8,892 nt of DNA from Paramuribaculum sp. Its GTDB lineage: Bacteria > Bacteroidota > Bacteroidia > Bacteroidales > Muribaculaceae. Below the pieces are notes generated by a model. That model did no database searches, had not been told where the DNA came from, and was given only the letters and a program-made list of their open reading frames with translations. Below are positions 1 through 6,638 of the stretch, in pieces; the stretch's first letter is position 1, and every line of letters begins with the position of its first letter. Position numbers and translations under genes: made by a program. The DNA lies in contig JAIDKJ010000039.1 in assembly GCA_029051835.1 (NCBI GenBank), positions 1 to 8,892 of the forward strand. The letters run 5' to 3'.

Positions 1-32
1 CTCGGGGGCTCGGAGAGGCGTATAAGAGACAG
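1..32 (+). other. Residual Illumina Nextera (Tn5) Read-2 adapter, non-biological
   Basis: These bases align without gaps to the last 32 bases of the Nextera Read-2 transposase adapter, which ends in the Tn5 mosaic end. I count 29 of 32 matches, with mismatches at positions 5, 17 and 19. The last 13 bases, GTATAAGAGACAG, are exact. Seen from the opposite strand, the differences are A-to-C, A-to-G and A-to-C, as expected from low-quality read tails that escaped trimming. The antiporter reading frame on the minus strand is homologous up to about base 33 and then runs into this sequence. It should be trimmed and not interpreted as genome. Confidence 0.93.
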
Positions 33-619
33 ACCACATGCAATGCCGACAGCGACGCATCGGTAGTCGCCGCCTCGATCAACACTATCGTAAGCATATA
101 GGCCATCGGATCGTTTGATCCGCTCTCAAGCTCAAGCATCGGCCTGAGATGATGACGGAGGCCGGTCTTATGCGCACCGAGAATACCGAATACCGATGCC
201 GAATCAGTCGATGACATCGTCGCGGCCAGCAACAGCGAAACGACAAGCGGAAAATGGATATTGGTCCAGCTCATCCCCGAAAGCCACCAGATGAAAAATC
301 CGGTGAACAGCGCGGTCAGCAGCACTCCCGCCGTCGACAGCACCAGTCCCGGAGCGATCACCGGCTTTATCGAAGATATCTTCGTGCCCATGCCGCCCGA
401 AAACAGTATGACACACAACGCCACCATGCCGATCGACTGAGCCGTGTGTATGTCGCTGAACTGCATTCCGAGGCCGTCGGTGCCGAACACCATGCCCGTC
501 AGAAGAAATATCAGCAGCAACGGCAGACCGACACGATGGCTCGACTTGCCCGCGAGCACACCGGCCACGAGCAACGTCGATCCTGCGAGCAAAAGATTCT
601 CCGGCGACACCTGTTCCAT
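33..619 (-). CDS. nhaP2: K+/H+ antiporter, CPA1 family NhaP2/CvrA-like, N-terminal part only
   Basis: This reading frame starts at the ATG on the minus strand at 619-617 and stays open into the contig end, giving about 195 residues; the C-terminal part is missing. The protein is strongly hydrophobic with several membrane segments, starting MEQVSPENLLLAGSTLL. Family hallmarks are visible: ILFSGGMGTK (about residues 71-80), MSSTDSASVFGIL (135-147) and LELESGSNDPMAYM (162-175). The Asn169-Asp170 pair is the ND motif typical of CPA1 antiporters, which are generally electroneutral. The family exchanges cytoplasmic K+ (or Na+) for H+ across the inner membrane and serves ion and pH homeostasis. Full-length relatives have more transmembrane helices and often a C-terminal TrkA-C regulatory domain, which cannot be checked here. 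The K+ rather than Na+ assignment is by resemblance to NhaP2. The gene is divergent from purH. The truncation is an assembly edge, not a pseudogene. Confidence 0.88.
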
Positions 620-625
620 ATCACC

Positions 626-635
626 TGCAAAGTTA
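626..635 (-). promoter_or_regulatory. Bacteroidetes-type -7 element for the antiporter gene
   Basis: On the minus strand this reads TAACTTTGCA, a perfect match to the Bacteroidetes sigma-ABfr -7 consensus TAnnTTTG. It lies only 6 bases before the ATG at 619, so transcription would begin a few bases before the start codon, giving a nearly leaderless mRNA. No TTTG -33 element sits at the expected distance; the upstream bases (641-660) are AT-rich instead. Motif match only; the start site is inferred. Confidence 0.55.
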
Positions 636-692
636 ACACTAATTTTTTAATAATATATTAGGTGAAACCGACTCGCTTTCATGTAAAATTCG

Positions 693-702
693 TAACTTTG
701 CA
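693..702 (+). promoter_or_regulatory. Bacteroidetes-type -7 element for the purH-mre operon
   Basis: The sequence TAACTTTGCA contains a perfect TAnnTTTG -7 element and ends 30 bases before the purH ATG at 733, implying a leader of roughly 25 bases. No good TTTG -33 element is seen about 19-21 bases upstream. The same 10 bases occur divergently for the antiporter. This is the only plausible promoter I see for the purH-to-rodA gene string. No purine riboswitch-like structure fits in the short leader. Confidence 0.6.
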
Positions 703-732
703 ACTCTGAAACCAAAAACCGTATCACATATT

Positions 733-2259
733 ATGTCAGACGTAAGGAAAATCAAGACAGCACTCATCTCCGTCTACCACAAGGACGGCCTCGACGATAT
801 TTTGTCAATGCTCCATGCACAGGGAGTTAAGTTTCTCTCTACAGGCGGCACACAGACCTTTATCGAACAGCTCGGCTATCCCTGCTCGGCCGTTGAGGAT
901 CTGACCTCATATCCGTCGATACTCGGCGGACGCGTGAAGACACTCCACCCCAAAGTATTCGGCGGCATCCTCAACCGTCGCGACAACGAGGGCGACCGTC
1001 AGCAGATCGCGCAGTATGAGATTCCTGAAATCGACCTCGTGATCGTCGATCTGTATCCTTTCGCCGACACCGTCAGCAGCGGAGCCGACCACGCAGCCAT
1101 CATCGAGAAGATCGACATAGGCGGCATATCGCTCATCCGCGCCGGAGCTAAAAACTACAAGGATGTAGTTATCGTGGCGTCAAAGGCTCAGTACGCTCCC
1201 CTGGCAGAAATGATCGGCCGCAACGGCGCACAGTCGACACTCGAAGAGCGCGAATTTTTCGCAGCCGAGGCTTTTGCCGTTTCATCGGGCTACGACACCG
1301 ACATCTACAACTATTTCGCCGGCCGCAGCAGCCAGAACTATCTGCGCATAGCCATTGACGGCGAGAAACACATGCGCTACGGCGAGAATCCCCACCAGAA
1401 CGGCACATTCTACGGCCGCCTCAGCGAAGTGTTCGATCAGATCCACGGCAAAGAGATATCCTACAACAACCTGCTCGACATCGACGCAGCCATCAATCTC
1501 ATGGCCGAATTTACCGACCCGACATTCGCTATCCTCAAACATAACAACGCCTGCGGTCTGGCCACACGTCCGACCATGCTCGAAGCGTGGGAAGCCGCTC
1601 TCGCAGGAGATCCCGTGTCGGCTTTCGGCGGAGTGCTCATCGCCAACCGCACCATCGATCTGGCCACAGCCGAAGCCATCAACAAGATATTCTTCGAGGT
1701 AGTGATAGCTCCCGCCTACGACGACGCGGCTCTCGAAGTGCTCTGCCAGAAGAAAAACCGCATTGTGCTCAAGCAGCACTCCCAGCTCAAGGCCACACGC
1801 CAGTATCGCTCGATACTCAACGGCGCGCTCGTGCAGGACAAAGACCTCAAGGTCGAAACACCGGCCGACCTCAGCCAGGCCACAGAGAAAGCCGTCACTC
1901 CCTCGCAGATCGACGACCTTCTGTTTGCCAACAAGATCGTGAAACACAGCAAGAGCAATGCCATAGTGCTTGCCAAGGACCGTCAGCTTCTCGCAAGCGG
2001 CATCGGCCAGACATCGCGTGTCGACGCCCTCAAGCAGGCCATCGCCAAAGCCGGATCGTTCGGCTTCGACCTCCACGGAGCCGTTATGGCCTCCGACGCC
2101 TTCTTCCCCTTCGCCGATTGCGTGGAGATAGCCCATCAGGCCGGAGTCGACGCCGTGATACAGCCCGGCGGATCCATCCGCGACCAGGACACCGTCGACT
2201 ACTGCAATGCCAACGGCATCGCCATGGTCATCACCGGCATCCGTCACTTCAAGCACTAA
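733..2259 (+). CDS. purH: Bifunctional AICAR formyltransferase / IMP cyclohydrolase PurH
   Basis: This cytoplasmic enzyme catalyses the last two steps of de novo purine synthesis. It formylates AICAR with 10-formyl-tetrahydrofolate and closes the ring to give IMP. The 508 residues match the family's usual length (about 510-530). The N-terminal MGS-like cyclohydrolase domain (about 1-150) shows LSTGGTQTFIEQLG near residue 36 and GGRVKTLHPKVFGG at 65-78. The formyltransferase domain follows, with RYGENPHQ from 215, the catalytic-type Lys269-His270 in KHNNACG, and KIVKHSKSNAIVLAKD. The C-terminus carries SDAFFPFAD, IQPGGSIRDQD and the family-typical ending GIRHFKH. The ATG at 733 follows a promoter-like -7 motif and fits the family N-terminus. 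Only 48 bp without a terminator or promoter motif separate it from mreB, so co-transcription is likely. No sign of damage. Confidence 0.97.
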   Translation: MSDVRKIKTALISVYHKDGLDDILSMLHAQGVKFLSTGGTQTFIEQLGYPCSAVEDLTSYPSILGGRVKTLHPKVFGGILNRRDNEGDRQQIAQYEIPEIDLVIVDLYPFADTVSSGADHAAIIEKIDIGGISLIRAGAKNYKDVVIVASKAQYAPLAEMIGRNGAQSTLEEREFFAAEAFAVSSGYDTDIYNYFAGRSSQNYLRIAIDGEKHMRYGENPHQNGTFYGRLSEVFDQIHGKEISYNNLLDIDAAINLMAEFTDPTFAILKHNNACGLATRPTMLEAWEAALAGDPVSAFGGVLIANRTIDLATAEAINKIFFEVVIAPAYDDAALEVLCQKKNRIVLKQHSQLKATRQYRSILNGALVQDKDLKVETPADLSQATEKAVTPSQIDDLLFANKIVKHSKSNAIVLAKDRQLLASGIGQTSRVDALKQAIAKAGSFGFDLHGAVMASDAFFPFADCVEIAHQAGVDAVIQPGGSIRDQDTVDYCNANGIAMVITGIRHFKH

Positions 2260-2307
2260 TCGCCACCATCTTTTCTCACTACACAATCTTACAGAACTCA
2301 ATCTCTC

Positions 2308-3327
2308 ATGGGTATATTCTCACTCACTAAAGAAATAGCCATCGACCTCGGCACGGCCAACACCATCATCATCCACAACGACAAGATCGTTGTCGACGAG
2401 CCGTCGATCGTAGCCATAGAAGTGTCTACCGGCAAAATGATCACCGTGGGCAAGGAAGCGCAGATGATGCAGGGTCGCGAGCCCGAAGGCATCCGCACCA
2501 TCCGCCCGCTGCGCAAAGGCGTCATCGCCGACTTCCGCGCCGCCGAGATGATGATCCGCGGACTCGTCGAGAAGGCGAGCCAGAAAAGCCGCTGGTTCAG
2601 CCCGTCGATGCGCATGGTGGTAGGCATCCCCTCCGGATCGACCGAAGTGGAGATCCGTGCCGTTCGCGACTCCTCGGAACACGCCGGCGGACGCGACGTC
2701 TACATGCTCTACGAGCCGATGGCGGCAGCCCTCGGCATCGGGCTTGACGTAGTGGCGCCCGAAGGCAACATGATCGTCGACATAGGCGGCGGCACCACCG
2801 AAATCGCCGTCATATCGCTCGGCGGCATCGTCAGCAACAAGAGCATCACTATAGCAGGCGATGACCTTACCGACGACATACAGGAACACATGCGACGCGT
2901 ACACAACGTCAAGGTGGGCGAACGCACAGCCGAACTCATCAAGATGAACGTCGGATCAGCGCTCATGGAACTCGAAAATCCGCCTGAAGACTATATCGTC
3001 CACGGCCCCAACCAGATGACCGCCCTGCCGATGGAGGTGGCCGTCAGCTATCAGGAGATCTCCCACAGCATAGAGAAGAGCATCTCGAAGATAGAAGCCG
3101 CCGTGCTCAGCGCGCTCGAGCAGACACCGCCCGAACTCTATGCCGACATTGTAAAGAACGGCATATATCTCGCCGGCGGAGGCGCACTCATCCGTGGCCT
3201 CGACAAACGTCTGACCGACAAGATCGGCATACAGTTCCACATAGCCGAAGATCCCCTGCTTGCCGTAGCGAAGGGTACAGGCGTGGCGCTTAAAAACATC
3301 GACAAGTTCTCATTCCTTATCCGCTGA
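2308..3327 (+). CDS. mreB: Rod shape-determining protein MreB (bacterial actin homologue)
   Basis: MreB polymerises with ATP into short filaments under the inner membrane and orients the lateral-wall synthesis machinery. At 339 residues it has normal family length. Actin-fold signatures are in order: phosphate-1 loop IDLGTANT (12-19), YEPMAAALG around Glu136, phosphate-2 motif DIGGGTTE (158-165), and the adenosine motif LAGGGALIRGLD beginning at Leu288. The N-terminus MGIFSLTKEIA is short and hydrophobic, which may help membrane contact; this is an inference. The ATG at 2308 leaves only seven to eight residues before the first actin strand, as in other MreB proteins. It follows purH by 48 bp and precedes mreC by 98 bp containing a strong hairpin. 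A single copy is seen in this window; paralogues elsewhere cannot be excluded. Confidence 0.97.
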   Translation: MGIFSLTKEIAIDLGTANTIIIHNDKIVVDEPSIVAIEVSTGKMITVGKEAQMMQGREPEGIRTIRPLRKGVIADFRAAEMMIRGLVEKASQKSRWFSPSMRMVVGIPSGSTEVEIRAVRDSSEHAGGRDVYMLYEPMAAALGIGLDVVAPEGNMIVDIGGGTTEIAVISLGGIVSNKSITIAGDDLTDDIQEHMRRVHNVKVGERTAELIKMNVGSALMELENPPEDYIVHGPNQMTALPMEVAVSYQEISHSIEKSISKIEAAVLSALEQTPPELYADIVKNGIYLAGGGALIRGLDKRLTDKIGIQFHIAEDPLLAVAKGTGVALKNIDKFSFLIR

Positions 3328-3331
3328 CCTC

Positions 3332-3366
3332 TGCCCTGTGCCGGCTTACCGACGCCGGCACAGGCA
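3332..3366 (+). promoter_or_regulatory. Intercistronic hairpin between mreB and mreC
   Basis: The RNA could form a GC-rich stem of 13 base pairs with one bulged C: 3332-3345 (TGCCCTGTGCCGGC) pairs with 3354-3366 (GCCGGCACAGGCA), leaving an 8-base loop TTACCGAC. The stem begins 5 bases after the mreB stop codon. No run of U follows, so it does not look like a classic intrinsic terminator. Plausible roles are partial attenuation or protection of the mreB mRNA 3' end, which would let MreB be made in excess over MreC. The structure is visible; the role is inferred. Confidence 0.7.
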
Positions 3367-3367
3367 A

Positions 3368-3377
3368 GGCTATAGCC
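3368..3377. repeat. 10-bp perfect palindrome after the mreB-mreC hairpin
   Basis: GGCTATAGCC is a perfect palindrome starting one base after the larger hairpin. As RNA it could add only a three-pair stem; as DNA it could be a small dimeric binding site. A palindrome of this length can arise by chance, so no function is claimed. Confidence 0.4.
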
Positions 3378-3425
3378 AGTGAACATCCACCCTACCGATA
3401 ACGACGAAACAATCACCGGGCCGCA

Positions 3426-4274
3426 ATGAGAAACCTCATTGACTTCTTTTTGCGCTACAGCTCATGGATGCTTTTCGCCGCCTATATGGCGGCGGGATGC
3501 TTCATGCTGTTTCACAGCAATCCGTGGCAGCACCATGTGATGCTGACATCGGCCAACGCCGTGTCGGCCGTCGTCTACAAGGGAGCAAGCAACCTTACGG
3601 CCTACTTCCATCTGCGCGACATCAACGAGGACCTTCAGAGGCGCAATTCGGCTCTCGAACTTGAGGTGATCAACCTCAAGCAGCAGCTCGAACGCACACG
3701 CGAACTGGTCTATGCCGACACCATGACCACCGACTCCGCACTGCAGCGCTACAGCTTCATCCTCGCGAGAGTGATCAACAACACTACCCACCGCACACAC
3801 AACTACATTACCATCGACAAAGGTTCGGCCGACGGCATACGTCCGGAAATGGGAGTGATGGACCAGAACGGCGTGGTGGGTATCGTCAACGTGACCGGCC
3901 CACACTCTGCAAGAGTCATATCGCTGCTCAACAACCATCTGCGCCTGTCGTGCAAAGTCAAAGGACACGACCACGTAGGCTCACTCGTATGGGACGGCAC
4001 CGATCCGGAGGAGGCTATACTCGAAGAACTCCCCCGCCACGCCGTGTTTGAGATAGGCGACACTATCGTCACCAGCGGATTCTCCACCGTATTCCCCGAA
4101 GGCGTACCCATAGGCACTATCGTAAAGGGTCTTCGCGACCACGACGAGAATTTCTTCGCACTTCGTGTCAAGCTCTTCACCGACTTCACCACACTTGGCA
4201 CGGTGAGGGTCATCGCCGACTCCATGACCGACGAGATACGCGAGGTAGAACGTGATATAATCGACAAGAAATGA
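3426..4274 (+). CDS. mreC: Rod shape-determining protein MreC
   Basis: MreC is a bitopic inner-membrane protein whose periplasmic part binds and activates PBP2 in the Rod complex. The 282 residues show a short cytoplasmic N-terminus, one membrane segment (about 13-29), a predicted coiled coil (about 63-95, rich in Glu, Leu, Gln and Arg), and then the two-lobed beta domain. Family marks include NYITIDKGSADGI, GVMDQNGVVGIV, and the signature TSGFSTVFPEGVPIG at 216-230. Length is typical. The ATG at 3426 has no Shine-Dalgarno sequence, as is usual in Bacteroidetes, and gives the expected cytoplasmic tail before the membrane segment. The stop overlaps the mreD start in an ATGA, so translation of the two is probably coupled. 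Confidence 0.95.
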   Translation: MRNLIDFFLRYSSWMLFAAYMAAGCFMLFHSNPWQHHVMLTSANAVSAVVYKGASNLTAYFHLRDINEDLQRRNSALELEVINLKQQLERTRELVYADTMTTDSALQRYSFILARVINNTTHRTHNYITIDKGSADGIRPEMGVMDQNGVVGIVNVTGPHSARVISLLNNHLRLSCKVKGHDHVGSLVWDGTDPEEAILEELPRHAVFEIGDTIVTSGFSTVFPEGVPIGTIVKGLRDHDENFFALRVKLFTDFTTLGTVRVIADSMTDEIREVERDIIDKK

Positions 4275-4792
4275 GCAAGACCACAATAAAATTCATATTT
4301 CTCGCCATTTTGCTTGTAGCCGTGCAGGTTGTAGTATTCAACCACATCGCACTGCTCGGCTACGCCGTCGGTTTCATATTCATCTATACGCTGCTCCACC
4401 TGCCGCTTACATTGTCGGCCAACTGGACGCTGACCATCGGTTTCTTCATGGGACTCGCTGTCGACATCTTCGCCGACACCCAGGGAATGAACGCCATCGC
4501 ATGCACCATTCTCGCAGCCCTGCGGCGACCGGTGATAAAACTCTACTTTCCGCGCGAGGAAGACATAGCCGACCCATGTCCGTCGGCCCGCTCTCTCGGA
4601 TTTCCGGTATTTGCCAAATATGCCATCACCCTCTCCGCCACCTACTGCCTAATCATTTTTCTGGTAGAGTCCATGAGCTTCTTCCGTCCGATAGCCCTCC
4701 TGCTGCGGATTGCATCAAGCACACTGCTCACCTTCCTCCTCGTCATAGCCACCGACAGCCTCACAAGCAGCCACAATGAGAAAAGACTATAG
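4271..4792 (+). CDS. mreD: Rod shape-determining membrane protein MreD
   Basis: MreD is a small multi-pass inner-membrane protein of the Rod complex; its exact biochemical role is not settled. The 173-residue product is almost entirely hydrophobic, with likely membrane segments near 6-24, 30-48, 53-69, 72-88, 112-133 and 141-161. The stretch GFFMGLAVDIFADTQGMNA (57-74) matches the most conserved part of the family, including Asp65 after the Gly-Leu motif. MreD diverges quickly, so position between mreC and mrdA adds much of the support. It overlaps mreC by 4 bp and mrdA by 17 bp, consistent with coupled translation and similar dosage. Confidence 0.9.
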   Translation: MSKTTIKFIFLAILLVAVQVVVFNHIALLGYAVGFIFIYTLLHLPLTLSANWTLTIGFFMGLAVDIFADTQGMNAIACTILAALRRPVIKLYFPREEDIADPCPSARSLGFPVFAKYAITLSATYCLIIFLVESMSFFRPIALLLRIASSTLLTFLLVIATDSLTSSHNEKRL

Positions 4793-6638
4793 ACTCGAAC
4801 GCCGGAAATATGTTGTCGGAGGTTTTATATTGCTTATTGTAGCCATCTACATAGTCCGCCTATTCAACCTTCAGGTGGTAGATGACCGCTACAAAGACTA
4901 CGCCGACTCCAATGCATTTCTGAAAAAAGCCATATATCCCTCGCGAGGCATCATCTACGACCGGCAGGGACGCGTGGTGGTATTCAACCAGCCGGCCTAC
5001 GACATAATGATGATACCGCGCGACGTGCAGCCGTTCGACACGCTCGACTTCTGCAACACGCTCGGACTGACCATCGAACAGTTTACACGCCGCATAGCCG
5101 ACATGAAGGACCGTCGGCTCAACCCCGGCTACTCGTCGTATTCGCCTCAGGTGTTCATGACACACCTCTCGGCCGAGGACTACGGCCGGCTACAGGAGAA
5201 AATGTACCGCTATCCGGGCTTTTTCATACAGAAACGCATCCTGCGTGAATATGGCTACAAGGCCGCTGCCAACGTGCTCGGCAATATCAGAGAGGTGTCG
5301 CAGGCCGATATCGACGCCGACCCCTACTACTCGTCGGGCGACTATACCGGCGACCTCGGAGTGGAAAAAAGCTACGAGAAATATCTGCGCGGAGAGAAAG
5401 GCGTGGAGATACTCATTCGCGACGCCAAAGGACAGATACAGGGCAAATTCGAAAATGGCGCTCGCGACCGCGGAGCCATATCGGGACGCAATCTCAAACT
5501 CAGCATCGACATAGAGCTGCAGCAATACGCCGAATCACTGATGGTCAACAAAATCGGAGCACTCGTGGCCATCGAGCCCGCCACCGGCGAGATTCTGGCC
5601 ATGGTGTCGTCGCCCACCTACGACCCGTCGCTCCTCGTGGGCCGCAAACGCGGAGCCAACTACAAAGCCCTCGTCGCCGATTTCTACAAGCCGCTTTTCG
5701 ACCGTGCCCTGATGGGCGCATACCCTCCCGGATCGACATTCAAGCCCGCCAACGGCCTGATACTGCTGCAAGAGGGCATCATAGTGCCCTCCACAGCCTA
5801 TCCATGCTATCACGGCTTTGTCAGCGGAGGCCTGAAAGTGGGCTGCCACAGCCACGGCTCGCCGCTGCCGCTGAAACCGGCTCTACAGACGTCGTGCAAC
5901 GCATATTTCTGCTACGGCTTCAAAGCGATGGTCGACCGCCGGTCGAAGTACGGCTCCTCGGCCGAAGCGTTTGAAACATGGAAGAAACATCTCGTATCGC
6001 TCGGCTACGGCTACCGGCTCGGCACCGACCTGCCCGGAGAGAGCCGCGGATTCATACCCAACGCCAAATTCTACAACAAGATCTACGGAGAGGGCCGATG
6101 GAGCGCCAACACCATCATATCCGTGTCAATCGGTCAGGGCGAAATCCTTGCCACTCCCCTTCAGATAGCCAATCTGTGCGCCACGATAGCCAACCGCGGA
6201 TGGTTCATCACGCCGCATGTGGTCAAAGAGATCGAGGACACCGTCATGCCACAGGAACTGATCAGCCGCCGCTACCCCACGATCGACGCCTCGCACTTCA
6301 CCGACGTAGCCGAAGGAATGCGCATGGCCGTCACCGGCGGCACCTGCCGCCTCGCGGCGCTACCCGATATAGAAGTGGCCGGCAAGACCGGCACCGCGCA
6401 GAACCCCCACGGCAAGGACCACTCGGCGTTCATAGGCTTCGCCCCCTACGAAAATCCGAAAATAGCCGTATGCGCCTATGTGGAGAATGCCGGATTCGGC
6501 GCCACCTACGGCGTACCCATCGGCAGCCTCGTCATTGAGAAATATCTCACAGGAAAGATATCCGACCAACGCAAATATCTCGAGCAGCGCATGCTTGAGT
6601 CCAACACAATAATCTACAGTGGAGTCAAGAAGCATTAA
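4776..6638 (+). CDS. mrdA: Penicillin-binding protein 2 (Rod-complex transpeptidase)
   Basis: This class B PBP cross-links peptidoglycan peptides and is the partner of RodA and MreC. The 620 residues contain a short cytoplasmic tail, a membrane anchor (about 12-30), a pedestal/dimerisation domain starting with PSRGIIYDRQGR (55-66), and the transpeptidase domain. The three catalytic motifs are intact: S320-T-F-K323 with nucleophile Ser320, S373-C-N375, and K537-T-G-T540. The length agrees with PBP2 and not with the division enzyme PBP3, and the mre/rodA context agrees too. Unusual is a Cys/His-rich stretch between the first two motifs (C344, H346, C357, H358, H360, C374, C379), a possible metal site or disulfide region. 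The start lies inside mreD (17-bp overlap) and the end overlaps rodA by 20 bp. Confidence 0.96.
   Translation: MRKDYRLERRKYVVGGFILLIVAIYIVRLFNLQVVDDRYKDYADSNAFLKKAIYPSRGIIYDRQGRVVVFNQPAYDIMMIPRDVQPFDTLDFCNTLGLTIEQFTRRIADMKDRRLNPGYSSYSPQVFMTHLSAEDYGRLQEKMYRYPGFFIQKRILREYGYKAAANVLGNIREVSQADIDADPYYSSGDYTGDLGVEKSYEKYLRGEKGVEILIRDAKGQIQGKFENGARDRGAISGRNLKLSIDIELQQYAESLMVNKIGALVAIEPATGEILAMVSSPTYDPSLLVGRKRGANYKALVADFYKPLFDRALMGAYPPGSTFKPANGLILLQEGIIVPSTAYPCYHGFVSGGLKVGCHSHGSPLPLKPALQTSCNAYFCYGFKAMVDRRSKYGSSAEAFETWKKHLVSLGYGYRLGTDLPGESRGFIPNAKFYNKIYGEGRWSANTIISVSIGQGEILATPLQIANLCATIANRGWFITPHVVKEIEDTVMPQELISRRYPTIDASHFTDVAEGMRMAVTGGTCRLAALPDIEVAGKTGTAQNPHGKDHSAFIGFAPYENPKIAVCAYVENAGFGATYGVPIGSLVIEKYLTGKISDQRKYLEQRMLESNTIIYSGVKKH

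Noticed and set aside
33..619. Antiporter as a degraded pseudogene
   Set aside because: The frame is uninterrupted from the ATG to the contig edge; it is short only because the assembly ends in adapter sequence.
254..661. A 135-residue plus-strand open frame near the contig start
   Set aside because: It is antisense to the antiporter frame, which carries clear family motifs; its low-complexity Arg/Gln/His composition indicates a shadow frame.
626..702. Invertible promoter (phase variation) flanked by inverted repeats
   Set aside because: The repeats are exactly 10 bp with no extension, are fully explained as two divergent -7 elements, and no recombinase gene is nearby.
1282..2301. A 339-residue open frame on the minus strand opposite purH
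   Set aside because: It lies antisense to a clearly conserved purH frame, has no recognisable domain, and long antisense frames are expected in GC-rich codon-biased genes.
1587..2330. A 247-residue plus-strand open frame overlapping the purH 3' half and the mreB start
   Set aside because: Its Arg/Ser/His-rich composition is typical of a shifted reading of a GC-rich gene, and it conflicts with both purH and mreB.
3332..3366. Intrinsic terminator after mreB
   Set aside because: The stem is strong but no U-rich tract follows, and mreC-mreD-mrdA-rodA have no other visible promoter.
3803..4399. A 198-residue minus-strand open frame opposite mreC/mreD
   Set aside because: It is Ser/Pro/Thr-rich with no recognised motif and lies fully opposite two conserved genes.
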